This document shows positions 19,137-27,733 of a stretch of 64,000 nucleotides of DNA, one piece after another. The DNA is taken from the NCBI GenBank assembly GCA_965603205.1, contig CBFDCC010000002.1:62001-126000 (forward strand), written 5' to 3'. Within the stretch, counting starts at the first letter, position 1; every line of letters begins with the position of its first letter. Below the pieces are notes generated by a model, which was not told where the DNA came from, did no database searches, and saw nothing but the letters and a program-made list of their open reading frames with translations. The DNA is from Temperatibacter sp965603205 (GTDB lineage Bacteria; Pseudomonadota; Alphaproteobacteria; Sphingomonadales; Kordiimonadaceae). Made by a program: the position numbers and the translations under genes.

Positions 19137-21470
19137 TTATAACCGAATGGAAATCTTAGCCCCCTTCGCGCGCGAACAACATGTCATCATGCGGTCATTC
19201 TGATTGCGTTCTGATGGGTTTAGAACTTTATCACGGTGATCAATCGCGCCATCTGTGACCTCAACCTCACATGATCCACACAGCCCTTCACGGCAATCAC
19301 TTGGCACATCAATGCCTATTTTCTCCATGGCATCCATCACTGTCTCATCAGATTCAACACGCAGAATAAGATCAGAGTCAGTTAAGTGAACATCAAAAGC
19401 ATGCTCTTTATCAGGATCCAGCACACTGGTTGTTGCTGTAAAATATTCTATATGAAGCGTATTTTCAGGCCAGTCCGCAGATAGCGCCTCAAGATCAGAG
19501 AGTAGCCTTTCAGGGCCACAAGCATAAACCTGTTTATCTGTTCCTGCTTCTTTTGTGATCTCAGGTAAAAAGATGCGCGTTCCCTCGTCTGATATATGAA
19601 GAGCAAGCTTGCCCTTATGGTCTAATTGCAAACGGTCAATATAGCTCATAGTTGATCGGCTATGACCTGCGTAATGGATGATATAATCTTTGCCCAGCTT
19701 CTTTAATCTATCGGCCATTGCCATGATGGGGGTAATGCCTATACCGCCTGCAATGAGGATATAATGATTACTCTCTTCATTAAGTTTAAAATGGTTTTTA
19801 GGGCCGCGAATTTTAAACCTACTGCCAACTGTCACTTGATCATGGATATAGCATGACCCGCCTCGAGCTTCGTCTTCCCGCAATATAGCTATCTCATAAG
19901 CGCTAGCGTCATCAGCTTTTCCACACAATGAGTATTTTCGTTCATAGAGGCCAGATTGTTCATCGCCGACAATCAAATCAATGTGTGAACCTGCACTCCA
20001 ACGGGGCAAGACACGACCGTTCACATCAGCAATGGTTAGGCTAATAACACCATCAGCTTCACGATTTACATCTGCTACTTTTACTAATCGCTCTACATCC
20101 TTCTTAGAAGGTGCGCCGGCTTCAAAATGTCGGCGCTGCTGTTTAATTGCAGGATCAGGGCCTTCTGGATTTTTACTTGGGTCCCATTCAACCAATAATT
20201 TTTTCGGACCTCGAAAAGAAGTGTTGGGTAAATAGTCAAATTTCTGCTCGGCCATAAGCTGCATATGGGGCAAGCGACGGATAAACTCTTCAAGGAAAAT
20301 ACGCATTTCCATACGGGCTAGGTTTTTACCGAGGCATTGATGGCTGCCATACCCAAAACTAAGATGCTCGGTCTTATTATCGCGGTATAGGTCAATCTCG
20401 TCAGGGTTTTCAAAATGACGAGGGTCGTGATTAGCTGACGTCATCACAATCAACAGTTTTGACCCTTCAGGGATAGACATACCACCAACAACAGTGTCTT
20501 TAGTTGCCAATCGTCGCCACGCAATGATGCTACCTGACATGCGAAGACATTCTTCTATTGCGCTAGGGATCAAAGCTGGATTTTCAACAATTTCCTGCCA
20601 GACAGATCTATTTGATAACAATTTAAGCATCGCATTAGCACTTGCGTATGCTGTCGTCTCATGAGCCGCGACTAGCCCTGCCATCATCATGGAATGCAAA
20701 TAACTATCCGTAACCACATCAGGCTGAGCCGCTTGGGCGCGTAGCGAATATTGCATCCAACCTGGGCCTGTTGGGTCTTCGCGCATTTTATCTAAAACCT
20801 TGCCCGAATATTGCCAAAACTTACCAACGCCCTCAGCGACTGCAATTTGCTCTTCTTTAGAGGGACGCCCCCATGTATTGAGCGTATGTGCAACCGAATA
20901 ATCCCTGAGCGTTGCCATATCTTCTTCTGGAACCCCGAGAAAATGCAAGGCCACTGTTAAAGTGATTTCATAAAACATTTCCCCCATAAGGTCAGCTTGG
21001 CCGCGGTCAATAAAACGGTCTATACATTCACTTGTTAGCTTTTGGACCATCGCTTCGTGATGCTTTAGTTCAGACAATTCAAAGGAATGCATAAGGGCAC
21101 GCCGCCTTGCCATATGGGCAGGTTCATCCTCATTCACCAGCGTGCGGTTCATGGCATAATCATACCCCTCAAGAACCTTAATAGCTTCATCTGATGTAGG
21201 GGTTATTCGCTCTAATGCTATAGAGGGAGAGAAAGTAATATTATCGCGAAATACATCTTTCACATCGTCGTAGCGAGAGACGACATAATAGCCCAACTTT
21301 TCACTAAAAAAGACAGGCTCCTCTGCGCGCGCACCTGCCAAAGCTTGTACGGGGTCCTGTTGGTACGGCCCTTGAAAAGGGTCAAACTCCTTGCCAAGAG
21401 CGGTTAAAGGACAGCCATTCGGGGCGAAACCTTTCGGGTCGCTAGCATTGCGTTTAGTATCACCTGACAT
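19137..21470 (-). CDS. self-sufficient cytochrome P450 fused to FMN/2Fe-2S reductase (CYP116B type)
   Basis: A 777-residue cytosolic fusion that can carry electrons from NAD(P)H to its own haem. Residues about 20-440 are a P450: I-helix AGLVAAHETTAY, ExxR region, and the haem loop FGYGSHQCLG with the thiolate near Cys379. From about 455 a phthalate-dioxygenase-reductase-type module follows: RKYSLCG for FMN, GGIGITPIMAMADRL for the nicotinamide nucleotide, and a C-terminal plant-type 2Fe-2S ferredoxin (DCREGLCGSCEV, then MTCCSRA). This order is that of CYP116B enzymes. The frame starts at 21524, but ATG at 21468-21470 follows AAGGGGA. It is divergent from the cytochrome-rhodanese gene, with 129 bp between them for control. 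Confidence 0.93.
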   Translation of the reverse strand: MSGDTKRNASDPKGFAPNGCPLTALGKEFDPFQGPYQQDPVQALAGARAEEPVFFSEKLGYYVVSRYDDVKDVFRDNITFSPSIALERITPTSDEAIKVLEGYDYAMNRTLVNEDEPAHMARRRALMHSFELSELKHHEAMVQKLTSECIDRFIDRGQADLMGEMFYEITLTVALHFLGVPEEDMATLRDYSVAHTLNTWGRPSKEEQIAVAEGVGKFWQYSGKVLDKMREDPTGPGWMQYSLRAQAAQPDVVTDSYLHSMMMAGLVAAHETTAYASANAMLKLLSNRSVWQEIVENPALIPSAIEECLRMSGSIIAWRRLATKDTVVGGMSIPEGSKLLIVMTSANHDPRHFENPDEIDLYRDNKTEHLSFGYGSHQCLGKNLARMEMRIFLEEFIRRLPHMQLMAEQKFDYLPNTSFRGPKKLLVEWDPSKNPEGPDPAIKQQRRHFEAGAPSKKDVERLVKVADVNREADGVISLTIADVNGRVLPRWSAGSHIDLIVGDEQSGLYERKYSLCGKADDASAYEIAILREDEARGGSCYIHDQVTVGSRFKIRGPKNHFKLNEESNHYILIAGGIGITPIMAMADRLKKLGKDYIIHYAGHSRSTMSYIDRLQLDHKGKLALHISDEGTRIFLPEITKEAGTDKQVYACGPERLLSDLEALSADWPENTLHIEYFTATTSVLDPDKEHAFDVHLTDSDLILRVESDETVMDAMEKIGIDVPSDCREGLCGSCEVEVTDGAIDHRDKVLNPSERNQNDRMMTCCSRAKGAKISIRL

Positions 21471-21599
21471 AAATTTCCCCTTTGAAACCATATAACCATG
21501 TAAACAAAAATGTAGATACACCAAAGTCTACTGGTATTTATATTTTCTCATGATAAATTACCCTTTAATGAATATAGTTTGATGAGTAGGAGGTGCGTC

Positions 21600-22742
21600 A
21601 TGATGAATACTACCTTAGTGAAGGCCGTTTTGTTTGGCCTAATGTTCGCCGTAACGCCAATGGGTTTTGCCGCAGATACTAGCGAGCATGAGACATTGCC
21701 AAACCCGCGCAAGCTAACCAAATCACAGGCGACTGTTGCCGCATCTAATTATCAGAAATATTGTTCGCTTTGCCATGGCGCCGATCGTCAGGGACATGTC
21801 AATGATCACGCGCCGTCGCTCAGAAGCCGCAGCCTGTTTGAATCCGGTGTGCCTCACGCCATATTACGCCCAATGTCTTACGGTCGTGATGGCACAGCCA
21901 TGGGTGGTTACTTAGACGAGGTTGGCGGGCCTATGACGCTCGATGAGACTTGGGACCTAACCTATTGGCTATTCTGGCAAGCGGACGTAGAGCGTGTAAA
22001 ATTAAGCACCAATCCAGTGGTCGGTGATATCACGCGCGGTGAAACAGTGTATCAAGAAAATTGCGCCACCTGTCACGGCAAAAAAGGTGAAGGTATAACG
22101 GCCCCTGCCCTTGGCAACCAATCAGCGCTTGCCCACAACACAGATGAATTTATTCGCTACGCCATCACCCATGGCAGGCAAGACACACCCATGGTGGCTT
22201 TTAAGGATATACTGTCACCAGCAGATATTGATAATGTGACCGCCTTTTTACGTAGTCGTGCCAGCGGTTGGACTATGGACAGCCCAGAGCTCCACGCCCT
22301 ACCCACACCAGATCAATATATCATCAACAAGGATGGCGACGACCCTAATTTCACACTGACCGATGGGCGCTATGTCAGCTCAACAGATTTACTAGCGGCC
22401 ATGAAAGCTAAAAAGCGCATGGTGATGTTAGACACCCGTGTCACATCCGTTTGGCAACGGGTCCACCTAGAAGGCTCCATCCCCATTCCCTATTACTCAG
22501 ATTTCGACACCATTATCAAAGACTTGCCTAAAGACGTTCAAATCATCGCCTATTGTTCCTGCCCGCGCGCTGCCGCAGACCATGTGATCAACAAACTACG
22601 CCGCCGCGGATACACACGCACTGCTGTTCTGTGGGAGGGCATTTTTGGCTGGATGAATTTAGGGTATCCCGTCATGCGCGGTGATATGAAGGCGCAAGGC
22701 AGAGCTTTAACGTCTATGCTAACGACTGGCGTCGATGATTAA
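21600..22742 (+). CDS. dihaem cytochrome c fused to a rhodanese domain, secreted
   Basis: A 380-residue exported protein. A signal peptide ends near GFA-ADT. Two class I cytochrome c modules follow, with CSLCH and CATCH and downstream Met candidates. Residues about 255-365 form a rhodanese domain: MVMLDTRVTSVWQRVHLEGSIPI, then the active loop IIAYCSCPRAAADHV with a likely catalytic Cys, and WEGIFGWMNLGYPV at the end. The loop is CSCPRA rather than the usual six-residue C-x-x-G-x-R, so activity may differ. Start choice: AGGAGG at 21588-21593 places initiation at ATG 21600. A membrane protein gene follows after 57 bp. A role in transferring electrons from a sulfur compound is inference. Confidence 0.85.
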   Translation: MMNTTLVKAVLFGLMFAVTPMGFAADTSEHETLPNPRKLTKSQATVAASNYQKYCSLCHGADRQGHVNDHAPSLRSRSLFESGVPHAILRPMSYGRDGTAMGGYLDEVGGPMTLDETWDLTYWLFWQADVERVKLSTNPVVGDITRGETVYQENCATCHGKKGEGITAPALGNQSALAHNTDEFIRYAITHGRQDTPMVAFKDILSPADIDNVTAFLRSRASGWTMDSPELHALPTPDQYIINKDGDDPNFTLTDGRYVSSTDLLAAMKAKKRMVMLDTRVTSVWQRVHLEGSIPIPYYSDFDTIIKDLPKDVQIIAYCSCPRAAADHVINKLRRRGYTRTAVLWEGIFGWMNLGYPVMRGDMKAQGRALTSMLTTGVDD

Positions 22743-22799
22743 AATCGTCTTGAAACAAATAGCTTTAAGCCTTAACTTACATTGAAGGGCCTATTATTT

Positions 22800-23384
22800 A
22801 TGAATTTGAAGTTTACGGATCTCCATAAAACAAGGACCCACAGAGAAGTTTTAGTAAAGTTCTTATTACTGCTAGGTATTTTAGTCGCCTATGTTGGTTA
22901 TCTGGCACTAGAATATGATTTAATGACAAGCGGCATCGTCGCAGGTTTGACATGGAGCTTTTTTGTTCTATGCACTCCAGTTGCAGATGCTGGTATGTTG
23001 CTAGACTTACCCATTAGAATTATATTCGGCTTAAGGATGGTAATATCCGAAGTTATGGTCTGGGTGATAGCCATTTCAGCCAATATATACGCACTAACAG
23101 CGCAGCAGCAGGCATATGACGCAACCTTCCTCACCCAACTGCTGAAGAAAATTATTACGACCCCTTCTCCATATTGGCTGATTATTCTATTAAGTGGTAT
23201 AGGCACTTTCCTATCCATATATTTTGGCGATGAACTACTGGATGTATTGCGTCACCGCGACAGGGCCAAATATCACCAGCATGGGTTTATTTGGAAAATA
23301 ATTGCAGTGATTGCTCTGTTCACAATAATCATTCTCTCCTATTATTTTCTACTAGAGAAACTCAATGTTGAAATAAGCCGTTAA
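22800..23384 (+). CDS. membrane protein downstream of the cytochrome-rhodanese gene
   Basis: A 194-residue protein with about four hydrophobic helices (KFLLLLGILVAYVGYLAL, GIVAGLTWSFFVLC, a helix around VISEVMVWVIAI, and IIAVIALFTIIILSYYFLL). The motif CTPVADAGMLLDLPIRIIFG in the second-third helix region is highly patterned and suggests a conserved family, which I cannot name. It is 57 bp downstream of the cytochrome-rhodanese gene, so co-expression is plausible and it might be a quinone- or haem-linked partner. Start ATG 22800 is chosen by homology-like onset MNLKFTDL; a weak GAAGGG lies upstream. Confidence 0.7.
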   Translation: MNLKFTDLHKTRTHREVLVKFLLLLGILVAYVGYLALEYDLMTSGIVAGLTWSFFVLCTPVADAGMLLDLPIRIIFGLRMVISEVMVWVIAISANIYALTAQQQAYDATFLTQLLKKIITTPSPYWLIILLSGIGTFLSIYFGDELLDVLRHRDRAKYHQHGFIWKIIAVIALFTIIILSYYFLLEKLNVEISR

Positions 23385-23763
23385 AATTTATCACTGGGCT
23401 TTTAAAGACCTAAATCACAAAACTGTAATCTCTACTCATGCGCAATAGCAGTGTAGCAATAGCCACCCCATGTCACAATTAAATCATATAGCCGTCATCA
23501 AAGAGTAACAGGCGCACTGTATCTTTCTGCTTGTAAACAAATGAAAGGAATTAAAAATGTTTATTACAAAGATACAAACTTCGTCGTATATCCGCTCAAA
23601 GCGCGGTAGAAAATGTCGGAAAAGACAACGTACACTCGCATACCCTATTAACCCTACAATCAGACAAAATATAGCTACACCCATAAACGACAATGATATG
23701 CCACCCAAAACAACGGCGGCGTAATCCATGCTAATAGTCCAGTAGCTAGTCAATGTTATTTTT
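23385..23763. other. 379-bp intergenic stretch, no confident gene
   Basis: Lies between two convergent genes. On the minus strand an open frame from an ATG at 23727-23729 to 23484 would encode an 81-residue hydrophobic peptide with one or two membrane helices, but it has no ribosome site and an irregular C-terminus. I do not call it a gene. No tRNA, repeat or clear terminator was seen. Confidence 0.5.
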
Positions 23764-24393
23764 CTATCTGTACCAGCCCGCGATAGAGTGACGAATACAG
23801 GATGTGGACAGAACTTCATGCGGTATTTCGTCACTAAGAAATGTCACCAATGTACCTAGCTGAGGCGTGATGAGAATCTTATCCTTATGATCTTCACCAA
23901 CAAATAACCTTAACTCACCTTTATCAGCATTTTTCCAAAAGGCATTTAAGAAAAGCACTAGCGAAACCTTACGGTTATTAGGCCCTGTAAAGGCATCAAC
24001 ATGCCTCTTGTAAAAACCACCCTTTGGGTAACGTGCATAATGACTTTCAATAGGGACAAGGCCTAAGAGTAGCTGACGGTTTAAATCTGTCCGCAGGGCC
24101 TCTGTCCATTTAAGCCACTCATTATCAACACCTATTTCACCACCAATCCATGAAATTTCGTCGCGACGTATATTTTGATTTAGATGGTGTTCAGTTGATC
24201 TACCGATACCGGCTGTTTTATATGAAGGGCCGTCTTGGCCTGTGACCCTATCATACAACAGATCGATCAATATTTTTGGAAGAGCCTGATGTTGCACACT
24301 ATATGATTTAGCATGTAAATCATCACAGATTGCCCCAAACAACACAGACTGATCCTCACGACTGTTCGCGAGGTTATTTTCATTGGAAGGCAT
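23764..24393 (-). CDS. 2-oxoglutarate/Fe(II) prolyl-4-hydroxylase-type oxygenase
   Basis: A 209-residue cytosolic dioxygenase of the P4H-like 2OG-Fe(II) superfamily. Ligands are visible as HVD (His131, Asp133) in FYKRHVDAF, His192 in IPHEVLS and Arg201 in RHSIAGWYR. The preceding ARYPKGGFYKRHVDAF and KVSLVLFLN are typical of bacterial enzymes that hydroxylate proteins such as EF-Tu or ribosomal proteins. The substrate is not determinable. The start ATG at 24391-24393 is at the limit of the frame and has only a weak ribosome site. It is convergent with the membrane protein at 22800. Confidence 0.9.
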   Translation of the reverse strand: MPSNENNLANSREDQSVLFGAICDDLHAKSYSVQHQALPKILIDLLYDRVTGQDGPSYKTAGIGRSTEHHLNQNIRRDEISWIGGEIGVDNEWLKWTEALRTDLNRQLLLGLVPIESHYARYPKGGFYKRHVDAFTGPNNRKVSLVLFLNAFWKNADKGELRLFVGEDHKDKILITPQLGTLVTFLSDEIPHEVLSTSCIRHSIAGWYR

Positions 24394-24607
24394 ATATCTA
24401 CACTAACTTTGTTGACCATCATGACAACAAAGCCCTGTCAAGATTAACACGCCGGGCATAATTGAAACTAAAGTATTTCATACAGCAGGATAGCTGCAAC
24501 AGCCATGATCATACCCTATATGTGTGTTCAAGTATATGGCGCTTGCCTATTGAATTAAAATTGATTAGCCTCCCGTTGATTAATCTCACCGTTAAAGGAA
24601 ATTACTT

Positions 24608-24991
24608 ATGTTCAGTCATGTTATGCTTGGTGCTAATGATATAGCCGAGTCACAGAAATTTTATGATGCAATATTAGGCGTCTTAGGCCATAAACCCGGC
24701 TTTATTGATCCTAAAGGCCGTTGCTTTTATATAGAAAAATCGGGTATTTTCTGCCTAAGCAAACCTATTGATGGCGAGCCATCATCTTGTGGCAATGGTA
24801 GCACGCTTGGTTTCTCAGCGGATAGCCCCGAAGCGATAGATGCGTGGCATGCTGCTGGACTAGCGCATGGTGGCACGACACTAGAAGACCCGCCTGGCAT
24901 ACGCGGCGAAGTTCCGATGAAGATGTATCTTGCTTATTTGCGTGATCCATCGGGTAATAAAATTTGTGCTATGCATATGATGTCTGAATAA
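24608..24991 (+). CDS. VOC family (glyoxalase/bleomycin-resistance fold) protein
   Basis: A 127-residue vicinal-oxygen-chelate domain. It opens MFSHVMLGANDIAESQKFYD, the first beta-alpha-beta module, and closes YLAYLRDPSGNKICAMH, the second. Likely metal ligands are His4, the mid-chain region and the Glu/His of the second module, but the set is incomplete by eye. Such proteins range from glyoxalase I to fosfomycin-resistance enzymes; nothing here supports a specific reaction. ATG at 24608 is preceded by AAAGGAAA. It is monocistronic with an inverted repeat downstream. Confidence 0.88.
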   Translation: MFSHVMLGANDIAESQKFYDAILGVLGHKPGFIDPKGRCFYIEKSGIFCLSKPIDGEPSSCGNGSTLGFSADSPEAIDAWHAAGLAHGGTTLEDPPGIRGEVPMKMYLAYLRDPSGNKICAMHMMSE

Positions 24992-25010
24992 GCATTGCAC
25001 TAAACATTAT

Positions 25011-25037
25011 ATTCTAACTGGGGGCCTCGGTTAGAAT
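25011..25037 (+). terminator. inverted repeat after the VOC gene, possible terminator
   Basis: ATTCTAAC (25011-25018) pairs with GTTAGAAT (25030-25037) around an 11-base G-rich loop, 20 bp after the stop codon. There is no U-run after the stem, so intrinsic termination is doubtful. Confidence 0.3.
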
Positions 25038-25206
25038 TCTACGCAGCTAAACAACAATCACAGTAAAATTACTGATGCTGCCCTTGTTGGCGTGCTTTGC
25101 CGTAGGGCCCCGTAGGCAGGGGGAAGCGGCTAGTGATAGAAGCCTCTATACAAAAGTGAGCGGCTTTTCATTTACATTTGTGTGTCGATGAGACATTCTA
25201 CCATCT

Positions 25207-25968
25207 ATGAAAAGCATTTGGACCCTAAATAGTAGGTATAGACGGTTAACGCTGTGTTCAGTTTTGAGCCTGCCTATTATGTTTTTTATATTTGGCATCC
25301 ATGAGAAATTGATGGCAGCTGATGATAACATGCCTATTTTACATGTTATTTCTGGTTATGAAAATCCGTATATTCATGAAAAACCAAACGGCGAAGTCGT
25401 AGGGGTATATATGAACTCGGTTCGCAATTATTTGGATGCGAGTGGTCTTAGCTATAACATTGAATTGCTGTCTTGGCCGCGCGCGTCTCGCCAATTAAAT
25501 ATTAGGAACGACACAGTAGTTTTCGGCTTAACAAGAATCCCTAAAAGAGAAGAAAAATTTCACTGGTTGGCGTTATTGGGTGAATATAAGCAATATTTGA
25601 TAACGCGCAACACCCCAGACATGAATCTACTCACCAAAGAGCAAATTTTAGCCGGTGATTTTAGTGCTATATGCACAAGGGATTCTGCGACATGTGCTGC
25701 TCTCGTGAAATTCGGGTTTCCAAAAAGCCGGTTAATTTTAACCTCACAGGTAACAGCAGGCGAACATGTCAGGATGTTATTACGGGAACGCGGGGACTTC
25801 ATATTAGGGGACAAAATTGAACTGAAACGTGAAATGATTGATTTAGACCTAAGTATAGATGACATCACACAACTATTCTACGTCGAAACTATGCAATCTT
25901 ATTTGGCAGCACCTGCTCATCTTAATCCTATTCTTCTTGAGAAGCTCACCCATTCAAATGAGCAATGA
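25207..25968 (+). CDS. periplasmic solute-binding protein, family 3
   Basis: A 253-residue exported protein. A hydrophobic segment (LTLCSVLSLPIMFFIFGI) precedes a mature domain that starts MPILHVISGYENPYIHEKPNG and continues GVYMNSVRNYLDASGLSYNIELLSWPRASRQL, the usual first lobe of PAAT-type binding proteins. LFYVETMQSYLAA resembles the second-lobe closing strand. There are no ABC transporter genes near, so it may serve as a sensor or have been separated from its transporter. It resembles the orphan binding protein at 16780 in type but not closely in sequence. Confidence 0.8.
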   Translation: MKSIWTLNSRYRRLTLCSVLSLPIMFFIFGIHEKLMAADDNMPILHVISGYENPYIHEKPNGEVVGVYMNSVRNYLDASGLSYNIELLSWPRASRQLNIRNDTVVFGLTRIPKREEKFHWLALLGEYKQYLITRNTPDMNLLTKEQILAGDFSAICTRDSATCAALVKFGFPKSRLILTSQVTAGEHVRMLLRERGDFILGDKIELKREMIDLDLSIDDITQLFYVETMQSYLAAPAHLNPILLEKLTHSNEQ

Positions 25969-26161
25969 TATACACATTTTAAAAATCAAGATTAAATTTT
26001 GATTACCTGCCCCACCAAAGCAAGTGAGGCTGCGGAGTTTCCATGATTACTCACCTGATTTTCCGACCAAGCTACATATTGCGTAAATCAGCCCATAAGC
26101 CTTTAGGCAGGATGCCAGTATCACCCAAAATGCCTCGTAATTGCCCTGATACTCCTTTGTC

Positions 26162-26485
26162 TTAATCTAAGCGCTTAGCGGGTAAGGCGCATATCTCAGG
26201 ATGGCCTTCGCAACAATCCGTCACTAGATAGTCCATGAAACATTTGGTCGCCTCAATATTGGTTTTATACACCAAACTACGACCCTTCCTTTGTGATTTA
26301 ATGATGCCCGCATTTGATAGAATGTTTAAATGAGATGACAGCGTGTTTTGCTGCACCTTTAGCTTCTCTGCTATCGCACCAGCCGCTATGCCGTCTGGGT
26401 AGGATTTCATTAATAAGCGAAAAACATCGAACCGTGTTGACTGTGCCAAAGCACTTAGAGTTTTTACAGCGAGATCATTATCCAT
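26162..26485 (-). CDS. arsR: ArsR-family arsenic-responsive repressor
   Basis: A 107-residue winged-helix repressor. The HTH region is AIAEKLKVQQNTLSSHLNILSNAGII, followed by a wing (KSQRKGRSLVYKTN). The C-terminal DCCEGHPEIC provides cysteines in the position used by many ArsR proteins to bind As(III). ATG at 26483-26485 follows AGGAGA; the longer frame to 26542 overlaps arsJ too far. It is the last gene of a gap-arsJ-arsR operon and overlaps arsJ by 8 bp, unlike many ars operons where the regulator is first. It probably represses the operon from a site upstream of gap. Confidence 0.92.
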   Translation of the reverse strand: MDNDLAVKTLSALAQSTRFDVFRLLMKSYPDGIAAGAIAEKLKVQQNTLSSHLNILSNAGIIKSQRKGRSLVYKTNIEATKCFMDYLVTDCCEGHPEICALPAKRLD

Positions 26486-27725
26486 TTTCAGGTCTCCTAT
26501 CATTTCCGCCGAGAGGCAAAGTAAAGAGCACGGCCAATCCAATCATTATGCCAGACACAAACAAGCACGCTTGCAAGCCCCAATATTGATAGACAAAGCC
26601 CGACAATAGCGTACCAACCAACCGACCAAAAGCGTTAGCCATATAATAAAAACCGATTTTGAGCGAGACTGTGTCGCTGTCTGCATACCCAACGATAAGG
26701 TATGAATGCAGGGCAGAATTTATAGCGAATATAACACCAAATACAATCAATCCACCGATCAACCAATGAACCGACTGCACGCCCCAGCCTAGCAACCACT
26801 GGCTCCCTGCCTGACTTAATCCCAGCGCAATAATCACAGGGCTAATGGCCAAAATAGTGCCCCAAAGCTTCGCCGAAGACGCGGCGCTTTTTACGCCAGC
26901 TTTATTACGCAGTATATTGGGAACAAAGGACTGCGTAATGCCATAGCCAATTATCCAGACAGCCATAAAACCGCCTACCTGATTAAAGCTCCACCCTTGT
27001 TGGGAGGCGAGGAAAACTGGTACGCCCACAACAAACCAAACATCACGACTGGCGAACAAAAATACGCGCGCTGCGGAAAGGTAATTAATCTCAGCAGCAT
27101 TGGAGAAAATTTCAGTGAATTTTACTTTTTTAACTGCCTTGCCAAGGTCACTACTTAGATACCGTGTGCAAAGGATTAAGACGATACCAAGCCCGGCCGC
27201 CATGGAAAGAAGAGAGCCTTCAAACCCAAGATTTTGCAACAAAAATCCGCCAACAAAGAAACCTAAACCTTTGAGGGCGTTTTTCGAACCCGTTAGAATA
27301 GAGACCCATTTAAACAGTGTGTTATGGCTGTCCTGCGGCACCACAAGCCTTACTGCTGACTTAGAGCTCATCTTTGTTAAGTCTTTGGCGATGCCTGACA
27401 AGGCTTGAGAGGCCATCACATAAATCACTGATAGTGTCAGCGTCAAATCGGCGGGAAGAGCGGCTAACATAGACAATGCGACTATTTGAATAGATATCCC
27501 TAAAAACAGGGTGACACGTAATCCATAGCGTAATCCAATCCAGCCCCCCAGCAGGTTGGTGACAATCCCCATAACCTCGTAAAACAAGAACAGAAAGGCC
27601 AAATCCAACGGCTTATAGCCTAATGAATGAAAATGGAGCAAAACCAGCATACGCAGGGCGCCATCTGTTATGGTGAAGCCCCAATATGACGCCGTGACTA
27701 CAGCGTAGTTTTTCATGTCAGTCAT
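26478..27725 (-). CDS. arsJ: ArsJ organoarsenical efflux MFS transporter
   Basis: A 415-residue inner-membrane transporter with about 12 helices. It begins MTDMKNYAVVTASYWGFT and contains TDGALRMLVLLHFHSLGY and FLFYEVMGIVTNLLGGWIG, the ArsJ signature. ArsJ exports 1-arseno-3-phosphoglycerate made by the adjacent GAPDH, which breaks down outside to arsenate, giving arsenate resistance. The start at 27723-27725 lies 8 bp after the gap stop with AAGGAC upstream; an ATG at 27716 is an alternative. The 3' end overlaps arsR. The gene pair itself is strong support for the assignment. Confidence 0.95.
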   Translation of the reverse strand: MTDMKNYAVVTASYWGFTITDGALRMLVLLHFHSLGYKPLDLAFLFLFYEVMGIVTNLLGGWIGLRYGLRVTLFLGISIQIVALSMLAALPADLTLTLSVIYVMASQALSGIAKDLTKMSSKSAVRLVVPQDSHNTLFKWVSILTGSKNALKGLGFFVGGFLLQNLGFEGSLLSMAAGLGIVLILCTRYLSSDLGKAVKKVKFTEIFSNAAEINYLSAARVFLFASRDVWFVVGVPVFLASQQGWSFNQVGGFMAVWIIGYGITQSFVPNILRNKAGVKSAASSAKLWGTILAISPVIIALGLSQAGSQWLLGWGVQSVHWLIGGLIVFGVIFAINSALHSYLIVGYADSDTVSLKIGFYYMANAFGRLVGTLLSGFVYQYWGLQACLFVSGIMIGLAVLFTLPLGGNDRRPENG

Positions 27726-27733
27726 AGCAGTCC

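Noticed and set aside
23484..23834. Minus-strand open frame with a hydrophobic middle between two convergent genes
   Set aside because: It overlaps the oxygenase gene; the non-overlapping ATG at 23729 lacks a ribosome site and the C-terminus looks like non-coding sequence.
25040..25145. tmRNA, SRP RNA or 6S RNA
   Set aside because: I looked for the tRNA-like end of tmRNA and the SRP GGAAGGAAGC-type loop and found neither; left as an unexplained stretch.
26040..26161. Possible coding remnant downstream of arsR (minus strand)
   Set aside because: Short in-frame stretches look protein-like but have no start codon after the AAGGAG and no recognisable family.
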